From the NCBI RefSeq assembly GCF_024707545.1, contig NZ_CP062229.1, forward strand, positions 5,003,501-5,067,500: 64,000 nucleotides of DNA, given 5' to 3'. A program made the position numbers and the translations under genes. The notes below the pieces were generated by a model that was not told the origin of the DNA, did no database searches, and saw only the letters and a list, made by a program, of their open reading frames with translations. Shown here one piece after another: positions 54,297-63,085 of this stretch (the first letter of the stretch is position 1; the number at the start of each line of letters is the position of its first letter). The stretch comes from Mesorhizobium onobrychidis. GTDB taxonomy: Bacteria; Pseudomonadota; Alphaproteobacteria; Rhizobiales; Rhizobiaceae.

Positions 54297-55553
54297 TTAC
54301 TGCTGCGGCGCCGAATCGATGATCGACTGCATGGTTTCCTGCGCGTTGGCGATGGCGCCATCGACGTCTTCGCCGAAGAAGACCTCGTTGACCATCTGGT
54401 TCCACGGGCCGTTGGCGGAGTTGATCAGGTCGTTGAACACCACCGAATAGGGTGTGCGGCCCTTGGCCATAGCCTCTGCGGCGATCTTGTAGCGCGGGTC
54501 GAGTTCCTTCAGCGCCTCATTGGCGATGTCGCCGCGCACGGGAAGGCTGCCGTATTTCGCCAGAATGGTCTGGCCTTCGAGCGAGTAGGCGAAATCGAGG
54601 AACTCTTTCACCACCGCGATTTTCGTGGTGCCCTTGGTGACGACGAAATTGTCGCCGCCGGCAAAGGACGACCAGCCGCCATCCTTGCCGGGCAGGAAGG
54701 TGACGCCATAGTCGATATCTGGGTATTGCGTGTTCAGCGCGCCGATGGCGAAGGCGCCGGACGGCGAGATGCCGATATTGCCGCCGGCGAAGGCGGCAAA
54801 GAAGTTGGAGCCGGTGTCGGTCTGCGCGCCTGCCGGCACCAGATCCTTCTTGATCATCGAGCGGTAGAGGTCGATAGCGCCGCGCAGCTGCGGGCTGTCG
54901 AGCGTCGCCTTCGAGCCGTCCTCGGTGAGGATGTCGCCGCCCGAGGCCCAGATCAGCGGCGTGAAGGTGAAGATGTTGCAGCCGCCGCAATTGCCGGAGA
55001 AATAGAAGCCCTTGATGTCGCCGCCGAGCGCGTTGACCTTCTCGGCATAGGTTTCGATCTCGGCCCAGTTGGTCGGGCCTTTTTCAGGGTCGAGGCCGGC
55101 CTGCTTAAACAACTTCTTGTTCCAGATCAGCACCGAACTATCGGCGGAGAATGGTAGCCCGTAGATGCGGCCCTTGTAGGTGCCGGTCTTGACGTGCGCC
55201 GGCGACAGGCTCGAGAAATACGGCAGCGATTTTGCCCAGTCGGTGATGTCTTCCAGCTGGCCGGCGGCAGCGAAGGACGGCGTGTAGATCAGGTCGAGCG
55301 AGAGCGCATCGGGTGCGGTGCCGCCGGCGGCGGCGGCGCCGTATTTCGGGATGATCTCGGCATTGGGGATGATGTCCAGCTTGACCTGGTTCTCGTGCCC
55401 TTTGTTGAAGGCATCGACGATGCGCGGCATGAAGTTCGAGCCATCGGCACGAACCCAGATGTTGGCGGTCTCGGCGGCGGCGGCCGGCCCGACTGTTGCC
55501 AGCGTGGAAAAGATGCTCGCGGCAAAGGCGAGCCCGGTAATCATAGTTCTCAT
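54297..55553 (-). CDS. Sugar ABC transporter substrate-binding protein (CUT1, SBP family 1)
   Basis: A 418-residue periplasmic protein with a Sec signal peptide (MRTMITGLAFAASIFSTLATVGPAAAA). Family blocks are IYGLPFSADSSVLIWNKKLFKQAGLDP and GGDNFVVTKGTTK. Two close cysteines (GNCGGCN) may form a disulfide. The ATG at 55553 has a perfect GGAGGAG ribosome site. It feeds the two downstream permeases; arabinose-containing oligosaccharides are the likely cargo because GH127 is in the operon. Confidence 0.92.
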   Translation of the reverse strand: MRTMITGLAFAASIFSTLATVGPAAAAETANIWVRADGSNFMPRIVDAFNKGHENQVKLDIIPNAEIIPKYGAAAAGGTAPDALSLDLIYTPSFAAAGQLEDITDWAKSLPYFSSLSPAHVKTGTYKGRIYGLPFSADSSVLIWNKKLFKQAGLDPEKGPTNWAEIETYAEKVNALGGDIKGFYFSGNCGGCNIFTFTPLIWASGGDILTEDGSKATLDSPQLRGAIDLYRSMIKKDLVPAGAQTDTGSNFFAAFAGGNIGISPSGAFAIGALNTQYPDIDYGVTFLPGKDGGWSSFAGGDNFVVTKGTTKIAVVKEFLDFAYSLEGQTILAKYGSLPVRGDIANEALKELDPRYKIAAEAMAKGRTPYSVVFNDLINSANGPWNQMVNEVFFGEDVDGAIANAQETMQSIIDSAPQQ

Positions 55554-55628
55554 GGTTCTCCTCCTCATGGTTCTGTTTCCTGCGACCGCGCTCCCCGCGC
55601 GGGTGACTATCGGCACGGCCCGTTTCGT

Positions 55629-56663
55629 TCAGCCGCCCGGCGGACGGCCGCATGACTGACGCACCACCAGCCGGCACGGCAGTTTTCGGATGCCCGGCGC
55701 GGCGGGTTCGCCGCCGACGAGCGAAAGAAGCGTAAGACCGGCCTCGCGCCCGAGTGCCGCCAGGTTCATGTCGACGGAGGTCAGCGGCGGGCGGGTTGCC
55801 TCGGCCACGATCTGCCAATTGTCGAAACCGATGACGCCGACATCGTCCGGCACATCAAGCCCGCGTTCGCGCAGCGCGTCGATGACGCCACGCGCGATCT
55901 GGTCGTTGCCGCAGAAGACGGCATCGGGCTTTTCGCCCTTACGGTCGAAGAGTTTCTTCACCGCCTCGTGGCCCCACGCTTCCGACCACGATCCGAGCAA
56001 TGGTTCCATGGCCGGCAAGCCTTTCTCGGTCAGCACGTCACGATAGGCCTGCGCCCGCGCGTGCACCACCGCAAAGCTCGCCGGCCCGCTGAAATGGACG
56101 ATGCGGCGGCGCCCGAGCCGCCAAAAGTGCTCGACCGCCAGGCGCGCGCCGCCAGCATCGTCCGACACGAAGGCGATGGCGCCGGGATCGGGCTGGGTGA
56201 AGGCGTAGATCACGGGAATGCGCAGATTGGCGAGATCGACCGGCAGATGGCGGTCGATGCGCTTGCCGGTGGCGATGATGCCGTCGACGCGCTTGTCGAG
56301 CATGGCCTCGACATGGAGTTGGCCGAGGCGCTGGTCGTCCTCGACATTGCAGAGAAACACCGACACGCCCTTGTCGACCAGCGCATCCGAAATGCCCGAC
56401 ATGACCGGCAGCGAAAAGCGGCCATAGGTGTCGTTGGTGAGCAGCCCGACGGTGAAGGAGCGGCGGCGTAACAGGCTCTGCGCCAGGCTGTTCGGCCGAA
56501 AGCCCAGCCGCTGCGCCGTCTCGCGAATGCGCTCACGCGTCTCGGCCATCATCCGCCCCTGCCCGTTCAGCGCTTTTGAGGCCGTGGCGACACTGACGCC
56601 AGCGGCGGCGGCCACCTCGCGGAGGGTGACGGGAGTGGGCGCTGGCGAGGCGTCAGAAGCCAT
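55629..56663 (-). CDS. LacI family transcriptional regulator
   Basis: A 344-residue repressor. The helix-turn-helix and hinge read VTLREVAAAAGVSVATASKALNGQGRMMAETRERIRETAQRLGFRPNSLAQSLLRRRS; a sugar-binding domain follows. It is the first gene of the leftward sugar island, 75 bases before the binding-protein gene. Two copies of an 18-base dyad lie upstream of it at 56686 and 56754, so it probably represses itself and the transport/GH127 genes until its sugar ligand binds. Confidence 0.93.
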   Translation of the reverse strand: MASDASPAPTPVTLREVAAAAGVSVATASKALNGQGRMMAETRERIRETAQRLGFRPNSLAQSLLRRRSFTVGLLTNDTYGRFSLPVMSGISDALVDKGVSVFLCNVEDDQRLGQLHVEAMLDKRVDGIIATGKRIDRHLPVDLANLRIPVIYAFTQPDPGAIAFVSDDAGGARLAVEHFWRLGRRRIVHFSGPASFAVVHARAQAYRDVLTEKGLPAMEPLLGSWSEAWGHEAVKKLFDRKGEKPDAVFCGNDQIARGVIDALRERGLDVPDDVGVIGFDNWQIVAEATRPPLTSVDMNLAALGREAGLTLLSLVGGEPAAPGIRKLPCRLVVRQSCGRPPGG

Positions 56664-56685
56664 TTTGAGCGACGAAACCCTTAGT

Positions 56686-56703
56686 TGGGAAAAGGTTTTC
56701 TCT
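56686..56703. promoter_or_regulatory. LacI-type operator, proximal copy
   Basis: TGGGAAAAGGTTTTCTCT: the left half is identical to the distal copy at 56754, and the right half differs at the third from last base and beyond. It begins 23 bases upstream of the LacI ATG, so binding would block transcription. Confidence 0.6.
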
Positions 56704-56753
56704 TGTTGGCCTGCGGGGCGCTGATTGGTGAGGTCAGCGGATGTGAGACGATT

Positions 56754-56771
56754 TGGGAAAAGGTTTTCCCA
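56754..56771. promoter_or_regulatory. LacI-type operator, distal copy
   Basis: TGGGAAAAGGTTTTCCCA has perfect eight-base arms around a GG centre. Classical LacI-family sites have a symmetrical CG centre, so this one is unusual. The copies are 68 bases apart, which suits looping or cooperative binding. Confidence 0.6.
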
Positions 56772-57031
56772 GGGAGATTACGGGAAGGATGCGGGGATGG
56801 CAAGGGGAATGACGAGCAGGCGGCGCGGTTGTTCGTTAATGACCGCCTTGCGCCATGGGCGGACGCTTAGCATCAAGGCCTTGAACGTCTCGATATGGCC
56901 GGAGAACGAACCCGCTGCGCGGGATGGGCGCGCGCGGTAAGGTAGAGGTCACGATCCGGTTGCCGCGCCCGCATTGAGCGTCGTTCGGCGGGGGCAGAGC
57001 ATCACAGGCTTCTTCAACAAGGAGCCTGACC

Positions 57032-57940
57032 ATGCCCCATCCTGTTCTCGATGCACAGATCAGCCCGCTGCGCCAACGGTTGATTGACGACATGACCATG
57101 CGCCGGTTCAGCCAGGAGACGCAGCGCAACTACGTCCGCGATGTCGGGCGGTTCGCAAGCTCCCTTGGCCGATCGCCGGACACGGCGACAGCGGATGACT
57201 TGCGCCGGTTCCAGGTCGGGCAGCAGGATGACGGCGTTCCCGTGCCGACCATGAACAGCATTGTGTCGGCGCTGCGCTTCTTCTTCACCCACACGCTCGA
57301 CCGCCCGGACCTGGCGCGCAGGCTGGTTCGCCTGTCGCATCCGCGCAAGCTGCCCGTGGTCCTGAGCCGCGACGAGGTTGCCCGTCTCCTCAACGCCACC
57401 ACCTGCCTCAAGCACCAGGCCGCGCTGTCGGTCGCCTATGGCGCGGGCTTGCGCGTCGCGGAGGTGTCGACGCTGAAGGTCACCGACGTCGACAGCGAGC
57501 GCATGCTGCTGCGCATCGAGCGTGGCAAGGGCGGGCGGTACCGCAATGCCATGCTGTCGGCCGACCTGCTCGCGCTGCTGCGCCAGTGGTGGAAGGTCGG
57601 GCGGCAACAGGGTGTGATGCATCGCGACGGCTGGCTGTTCCCGGGGCAGCACGCGATGAAGCCGATCAGCACGCGGCAGCTCCATCGCATCGTCGTCGAG
57701 GCTGCACAGGCCGCCGACATCGCCAAGCGTGTCGGGCCGCACACGCTGCGTCACAGCTTCGCCACCCACCTGCTGGAGGACGGCACCGACATCCGTGTCA
57801 TCCAGGTCCTGCTCGGGCACGCCAAGCTCGACAACACGGCCCTCTACGCAAAGGTCGCGACCCGGACGGTACGCTCCGTAACCAGTCCGCTCGACAAGCT
57901 TGGCCTGTTCAAGCCGGGAGAGATCTCGCCCGACGGCTGA
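57032..57940 (+). CDS. Tyrosine recombinase/site-specific integrase (IS91-associated)
   Basis: A 302-residue XerC/D-like recombinase. The SAM-like N-terminal domain (residues 10-95) is followed by a catalytic domain with Arg141 (GAGLRVAEV), Lys166 (RGKGGR), His237-x-x-Arg240 (PHTLRHSFATHLLE), His263 (LLGHAKL) and Tyr272 (TALYAKV). All catalytic residues are present. It is directly followed by the transposase, so it is probably part of the mobile element rather than a chromosomal dimer-resolution enzyme. An AAGGAGCC ribosome site precedes the ATG. Confidence 0.9.
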   Translation: MPHPVLDAQISPLRQRLIDDMTMRRFSQETQRNYVRDVGRFASSLGRSPDTATADDLRRFQVGQQDDGVPVPTMNSIVSALRFFFTHTLDRPDLARRLVRLSHPRKLPVVLSRDEVARLLNATTCLKHQAALSVAYGAGLRVAEVSTLKVTDVDSERMLLRIERGKGGRYRNAMLSADLLALLRQWWKVGRQQGVMHRDGWLFPGQHAMKPISTRQLHRIVVEAAQAADIAKRVGPHTLRHSFATHLLEDGTDIRVIQVLLGHAKLDNTALYAKVATRTVRSVTSPLDKLGLFKPGEISPDG

Positions 57941-57942
57941 GC

Positions 57943-59136
57943 GTGCACGCCTCGATCGAGGTCGCCGACATCTTCCGTGCTGCCGGGCCTGCCTACCGGG
58001 TCGCCCATGCAGGGCAGCTCAGCCTACAGCAGTTCAAGGTCATGTCGGCGATCGAACTCTGCCGCACCGCAGCGCTCGGCGGCCACGTCGAGGCCTGCGA
58101 GGACTGTGGCCAACGGCGGATCGCGTACAACAGCTGCCGCAACCGGCACTGTCCGAAGTGCCAGGGCTCGGCCGCGCGGACATGGCTTGCCGAGCGGGAG
58201 GCCGACCTGCTGCCGGTCGGATACTTCCACGTCGTGTTCACGCTGCCGGCCGAGGTCGCCGAGATCGCCTTCCACAACAAGGCGCTGGTCTACGACCTGC
58301 TGTTCAAGGCGGCATCGGAGACTATGCTGACGATCGCGGCCGATCCCAGGCATCTCGGCGCGCGCATCGGCATCACCGCCGTGCTCCACACATGGGGATC
58401 GGCGATGACCCACCATCCGCACGTGCACATGATCGTGCCGGGCGGCGGCATCGCGCCGGACGGGAGCCGCTGGATATCGTCGCGCCAGGCCTTCCTGCTC
58501 CCGGTCAGGGTACTCGGCAAGTTGTTTCGCCGCCTGTTCCTCACCCGGCTGATCGCCCTCCACGACGCCGGCCAGCTCGCCTTCTTCGGCACCCTTGCTC
58601 GTCTCGTCGAGCGGCAGGCCTTCCTGCGGCACCTGTCGCCGATCCGGAACAAGCGCTGGGTGGTCTACGCCAAGGCGCCCTTCGCCGGGCCGGAAGCGGT
58701 GCTCGCCTATCTGTCGCGCTACACGCACCGGGTCGCCATCTCGAACCGACGCATCATCCGCCTCGACGAGAGCGACGTCACCTTCCGCTACAAGGACTAT
58801 CGACGCCCTGACGCCGACCGCCAGCAGGTCATGACGCTCGCGACCGACGAGTTCATCCGCCGATTCCTGCTCCATGTCCTGCCGCGTGGCTTCCATCGCA
58901 TCCGCCATTACGGCTTGCTCGCCAGCTCCGCCCGCAAGGGCAGCCTCGCACTCGCGCGCGAATTGCTCGCGGCCGCGCCTCCCGCCACGAACGATCCATC
59001 GGCCGAACCGGACGACTTCCGCCCGCCGTGCCCGTGCTGCGGCGGACGCATGATCGTCGTCGAGATGTTCGAACGGTGGAGGCAGCCGCGCGGACCGCCC
59101 TACGCAAGGACACCGGGCCGGGAGAACGCCCCATGA
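57943..59136 (+). CDS. IS91 family transposase (HUH/Y2)
   Basis: A 397-residue rolling-circle transposase. Zinc-binding cysteines lie at 52, 55, 65, 70 and 73 (CEDCGQRRIAYNSCRNRHCPKC). The HUH motif is His160-Val-His162 (HPHVHMIVPGGG), and the two catalytic tyrosines are Tyr256 and Tyr260 (AYLSRYTHRVAISN). The C-terminus has a further CPCCGG cluster. I chose the GTG at 57943, three bases after the integrase stop; no ATG lies near the conserved start. The protein appears intact. Confidence 0.9.
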   Translation: MHASIEVADIFRAAGPAYRVAHAGQLSLQQFKVMSAIELCRTAALGGHVEACEDCGQRRIAYNSCRNRHCPKCQGSAARTWLAEREADLLPVGYFHVVFTLPAEVAEIAFHNKALVYDLLFKAASETMLTIAADPRHLGARIGITAVLHTWGSAMTHHPHVHMIVPGGGIAPDGSRWISSRQAFLLPVRVLGKLFRRLFLTRLIALHDAGQLAFFGTLARLVERQAFLRHLSPIRNKRWVVYAKAPFAGPEAVLAYLSRYTHRVAISNRRIIRLDESDVTFRYKDYRRPDADRQQVMTLATDEFIRRFLLHVLPRGFHRIRHYGLLASSARKGSLALARELLAAAPPATNDPSAEPDDFRPPCPCCGGRMIVVEMFERWRQPRGPPYARTPGRENAP

Positions 59137-59967
59137 CCCGGCATGGCTTGATGCAGCCTTCAGGCGCAGGCACTCAGCCTCCGGCAACGAACCCACGCGC
59201 GTCCATGGTGATCATCGGCGTCGACAGGGCTGCGTCCGACCGCGTGCCGAGCCGACGATGCCGCACGGCCGGAAGACAAGGCGGTCCGTGTGCATCAATC
59301 CCGCCGCTTCCCGGCGGCGGTCGCGCCATCCCCGTCACCAGCCGAAAATCGAAATCTCCATAGCCATCGCCGTGGCCCGCGGGTTCCTTCCTCGGGACTT
59401 TCGTACGCCTGCCGGCGCCCGAAACTCTTCACGCCAGCGGACCGGCAGCTTTCGGCGTCCGGAAAGCAAGAGCGGACGTGAAGTTCGACAGGTGCAATGT
59501 CTCCAGTTGACCGTTGAAAAAGTCGGATGACTCACCTGAAAGCGCAATCAGCGCGACAGTGGGTAGAATGGCTTTCCGAGAAAGGCGCCGCTGCCGGAAT
59601 TCGCCTGCGCTGAAAGCGCTCTACTGGGCTGATCTGAGAAATTCGTTTCAGCTTGCAGCCGGCCAAGTAACACGTGCGGACTTTTTCAACGCTATCGACC
59701 CCGAAGCGGACATGTGGCCGCCATGGCGGATGGCTGCTTCGCGGCGCAAAGGGGTCATAGTCCGTTTGCGCGGGCACTGCTGCGAACAAGCAGCGGGATG
59801 GGTCGGACGCGCGTCAGTGGCGCTGCGGCAGAAGAGCTGGGGCGTCGCGCGAGCCATAGTCTCAAGAGGCGTGATCTGTGGTATCATAGGCCGGTAAGGC
59901 CGGAGGCGCCGGTCCTGCCTGCCTCTGACCTGCGGCTTGCGAGTCGTGAATCTTTCTGAGGCTCAAC
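59137..59967. other. Non-coding stretch of 831 bases with a MITE-like element
   Basis: No credible gene was found. The stretch includes the probable right end of the IS91-like element and the inverted-repeat element at 59512-59691. A TTG-started frame at 59514-59897 runs through that element and has no recognisable family features. The last part before 59968 should hold the promoter of the cyclase gene. Confidence 0.6.
59512..59691. repeat. MITE-like element with 13-base terminal inverted repeats
   Basis: CGTTGAAAAAGTC at 59512-59524 and its perfect complement GACTTTTTCAACG at 59679-59691 bound 180 bases with no transposase gene. The size and ends are typical of a non-autonomous element. No clear target duplication is seen at the flanks. 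Confidence 0.6.
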
Positions 59968-61686
59968 ATGGAGCGGAAGCTCGCTGCAATCCTTGCCATC
60001 GATGTTGTCGGGTACTCGGCGCTCATGGAGGCGGATGAAGCGGGCACCTTCGACCGGCTGAAACGTGGCCGCAAAGAGCTGTTCGAGCCGGAAATCGCGA
60101 CGCGACACGGGCGAATCTTCAAGCTGATGGGAGACGGCCTGCTGGCGGAGTTCGGCAGCGTGGTGGATGCGGTCGAATGCGCGGTCACGCTTCAGCGCGG
60201 CATGGCGGAGCGTAACGCGAGCGTCGCCGAAGACCAGCGCTTCGAAGTCCGGATCGGAATCAACCTTGGAGAAGTGATCGTCGAAGGGGACGATCGCTAT
60301 GGCGAGGGCGTGAACGTGGCGTCGCGTCTCCAACAACTCGCCGAGCCCGGTGGCATCTGCGTTTCGGAGAAGGTGTCCAAGGAGGTCAGGCAGAAGCTGG
60401 CGTTTGCGTTCGAGCCCATGGGCGAGCAGCGGGTGAAGAATATAGCCGAGCCGATATACTGCTATCGCGTGAACCTGCACGTTCCGAGAGCCGCTCCAGT
60501 CGGCCGACTGGCATCGCTCGAATTGCCCGACAAGCCCTCGATCGCGGTCTTGCCTTTCACCAACATGAGCAACGATCCGGAGCAGGAAACCTTTGTCGAC
60601 GGCTTGACCGAAGACCTGATCACCGACCTGTCTCGCTCAGCCGGCCTCTTCGTCATCGCGCGCAACTCAACCTTTGCTTACAAGGGGCGGTCGGTCGATG
60701 TGCGTTTGACCGCGCGTGATCTTGGGGTGCGCTATGTGGTTGAAGGCAGCGCCCGGCGCGCCGCGGCGCGCGTGCGCATCAATGCGCAGCTGATCGACGC
60801 GATCGGCGGCGATCATATCTGGGCCGAGCGCTACGACAGCAGCCTCGAGGACATCTTTGCAGTGCAGGACGAGGTCACGGCCAAGATCGTCGAAGCCCTT
60901 GTCGGCCGATTGGCCGGACAGCCGGCGCGCAAACGGCCGACGAGTCTCGAAGCCTATGACCTTTGCGTGCGAGCCCGCGGCGTCAGTTTTCAGACCGGGT
61001 TAGGCGCGCGGGAAGCGCGCATGCTCCTGGAAAAGGCGATCGGACTCGATCCCGACTATGCCGAGGCACATAGCTTGCTGGCCCTCAATCTTTGGCTCGG
61101 CTGGCTGTTCTGGAACGAGCCGAAGCAAACCAACCAGCCTCGCGCGCTGGCGGAAGCGCAGCGGGCCGTGGCGCTCGACCCTAACGATGCGGGGAACCGC
61201 TGGGGGCTGGGCATCATACTTGGTCACGAACGGCGTTACGCGGAATCGGATGCCGAGTTCGAGGCAACCTTCAAGCTCGATCCTAATCATGCCGATGCCT
61301 GGGCGATACGCTCGGATCTCATCACCCTGAGGGGCGACGCGGTCAAGGGCGTCGAATTCGTGAAGCGGGCGTTGCGGCTCAATCCGCGCCCACCGGGATG
61401 GTACTATTGGATGGCAGGCCAAGCCTATTATGCGCTCGGCGACTATCAATCCGCGGTTGAGGCTTTGCGCAAGCCGGAAACCTACCGCACCACGTCGCGG
61501 CGCTTGCTTGCGGCAGCCCTCGCGCAGCTCGGGCGCCTGGATGAAGCCCGTCAGGAGGCGGAATTCTTCATGATGAACGATCCCCATTTCAGCATCAGGC
61601 ACTGGGCAACATCGCAGCCATTCGACAACGAGGAAGTGCTCCAGCGCTTCGTCGAAGGCTACCGCAAGGCTGGCCTTCCCGACTAA
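59968..61686 (+). CDS. Class III adenylate/guanylate cyclase with TolB-like and TPR regions
   Basis: A 572-residue protein. The N-terminal cyclase domain (1-165) holds metal-binding Asp12 (AILAIDVVGYS) and Asp56 (LMGDGLLAEF) and transition-state residues Asn116 and Arg120 (GEGVNVASRLQQLAEPGGI), so it should be active. A middle region (about 180-310) begins PSIAVLPFTNMSNDPEQETFVDGLTEDLITDLSR, seen in many rhizobial cyclases. The C-terminal 250 residues form TPR-like repeats for protein contacts. No transmembrane helix is seen. It is a single gene. Confidence 0.9.
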   Translation: MERKLAAILAIDVVGYSALMEADEAGTFDRLKRGRKELFEPEIATRHGRIFKLMGDGLLAEFGSVVDAVECAVTLQRGMAERNASVAEDQRFEVRIGINLGEVIVEGDDRYGEGVNVASRLQQLAEPGGICVSEKVSKEVRQKLAFAFEPMGEQRVKNIAEPIYCYRVNLHVPRAAPVGRLASLELPDKPSIAVLPFTNMSNDPEQETFVDGLTEDLITDLSRSAGLFVIARNSTFAYKGRSVDVRLTARDLGVRYVVEGSARRAAARVRINAQLIDAIGGDHIWAERYDSSLEDIFAVQDEVTAKIVEALVGRLAGQPARKRPTSLEAYDLCVRARGVSFQTGLGAREARMLLEKAIGLDPDYAEAHSLLALNLWLGWLFWNEPKQTNQPRALAEAQRAVALDPNDAGNRWGLGIILGHERRYAESDAEFEATFKLDPNHADAWAIRSDLITLRGDAVKGVEFVKRALRLNPRPPGWYYWMAGQAYYALGDYQSAVEALRKPETYRTTSRRLLAAALAQLGRLDEARQEAEFFMMNDPHFSIRHWATSQPFDNEEVLQRFVEGYRKAGLPD

Positions 61687-61978
61687 AGAAGCGCATCGTT
61701 TTGGATCGCCGGCTTGCTCTGGTCAGGACATAGGCTCGTCTTTTGGCTGTGAGGGCAATGCCCGTGGGTTCCAACGATCAATGTCCGTTGATGGCGCGCG
61801 AGTACGACGTTGGTGATGGATCCTGCAATGTCCGCTTTCGAGAAACCGGAAAAGCAGTTTTTGTGACCGACAAAAGGCGCGAAGCAGTCATTCAGGATTC
61901 GGTCTGCGAAACTCGACTTCGGGTCAAAAGTGGCCGTTCCAACTCACCCACCAACACGCTTCCCACGCCGGCGGCGCT

Positions 61979-62872
61979 TCACTGCTTAAAGCAATGCTCG
62001 CGGTGCCATTGCAAAAACCGAGGATGCGGGCGTTCAAACGGTCGGCCTGGCGGAAGCGCGCGGCGAGTCTTGTTTATGAATGCCTGCATGCTTTCGAGGT
62101 CATTGACCTGTCGTGAGATCAGGATTTCCAAGTCGTCGGATAGGCTGATCAATCCGCGATCGAACATCCAATGCGCTGTACCGGATAGTGCGATCCCATT
62201 GTTGATGACATCCGGGCCGTTCGCTTCGACCGGTCGAATGTGGGCGGCTGACACCTCTGCTCGGCCACCGCCATTTATCAACTTGAGTCCCGTGATCGCG
62301 CAGCGCTCGTCGTAGGCGCGCAAGACGATGCGACGGAAAATGCGGTCCCGCACAATTCGCGATCCGATGTAGTTTACGCGATCACGGCTCTGCTCGAATT
62401 CGAATGGCGCCTGCTCATCGTGGAAGCCGGTGCCGGCCTCATCAACGCGCGGCAGCAACAACTCATTCATGTCCTGGCCCAGATCGATAATGCGGTTGAA
62501 ATCGGCTGGACTGATTGGGCGCACGGCCGATTGGGCACGACCGGAAATCCGTCCTTGGTCGTTGAGCAAGCCTCGTTCAACAAGACCATCGGTTCCGTTA
62601 AATGGAACTGGGTTGAAAAAATCGAGGTAGCTTCCAGGCTCAATCAGAGCGAGGTACATATCGGGCGTCACCGGATCGGGAATGACCTCTTGGACTTTGC
62701 CGATGGCGAAATATCCACGCGTCTCATTTACCTTGCTGGGCTCGTAGTAAATGATCCAGTCGCCGACGCATGCCTCGACACGACGCAGATACTGGCTAGG
62801 GAATTGATATTGCTCTTCGGGGCGATCGTTGTATCTCGAATCTGATCGATGAATGAAGACCCCGAATCCCAT
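61979..62872 (-). CDS. HNH endonuclease (HNH_2), possible modified-DNA restriction enzyme
   Basis: A 297-residue protein. The C-terminal HNH domain has AYDERCAITGLKL (Cys191), SAAHIRPVEANGPDVINNGIALSGTAHWMFDRGLISL, with His211, Asn224/225 and His234 as probable metal and catalytic residues. The N-terminal part (GDWIIYYEPSKVNETRGYFAIGKVQEVIPDP, residues 37-67) resembles small PUA/EVE-type beta-barrels that read modified bases, though I cannot prove it. Such fusions occur in type IV restriction. AGGAAG precedes the ATG. It stands alone, lower in GC than its neighbours, near a mobile element. Confidence 0.8.
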   Translation of the reverse strand: MGFGVFIHRSDSRYNDRPEEQYQFPSQYLRRVEACVGDWIIYYEPSKVNETRGYFAIGKVQEVIPDPVTPDMYLALIEPGSYLDFFNPVPFNGTDGLVERGLLNDQGRISGRAQSAVRPISPADFNRIIDLGQDMNELLLPRVDEAGTGFHDEQAPFEFEQSRDRVNYIGSRIVRDRIFRRIVLRAYDERCAITGLKLINGGGRAEVSAAHIRPVEANGPDVINNGIALSGTAHWMFDRGLISLSDDLEILISRQVNDLESMQAFINKTRRALPPGRPFERPHPRFLQWHREHCFKQ

Positions 62873-63085
62873 GATCTTCCTGCAACTTTGGGAATGTCAG
62901 ATGTAACACCAAAATCCGATCTCGGGAGCTTAGTCCAGGCCGAAGAAACTTTTCCCCATGGTATCGGTCTTCAGAAGCGCACAGTGAATCAACAGGGAAA
63001 GCCCCCAACAAGGCCGCCGCTTTTTTCACGGAGCGGTAGCAAACGGCCAGCGCCATCCGTCCTCCGACAGAAGAAGGAGAGCGCC

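Larger units (their letters stand above)
57032..59136 (+). mobile_element. IS91-like element with tyrosine recombinase and HUH transposase
   Basis: Two genes on the plus strand, two bases apart, form a transposition module: a tyrosine recombinase followed by an IS91-family transposase. Elements of this type replicate by rolling circle and lack terminal inverted repeats and target duplications. The ends cannot be set here; non-coding sequence at 56772-57031 and 59137-59500 may belong to it. The insertion lies directly behind the regulator of the sugar island. Confidence 0.8.

Noticed and set aside
59514..59897. A 127-codon TTG-started frame after the IS91-like element
   Set aside because: It begins in the arm of the 180-base inverted-repeat element, has no family features and lacks a ribosome site.
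61743..62315. A 190-codon plus-strand frame before the HNH gene
   Set aside because: More than half overlaps the HNH gene antisense, and the part before it has no recognisable sequence.
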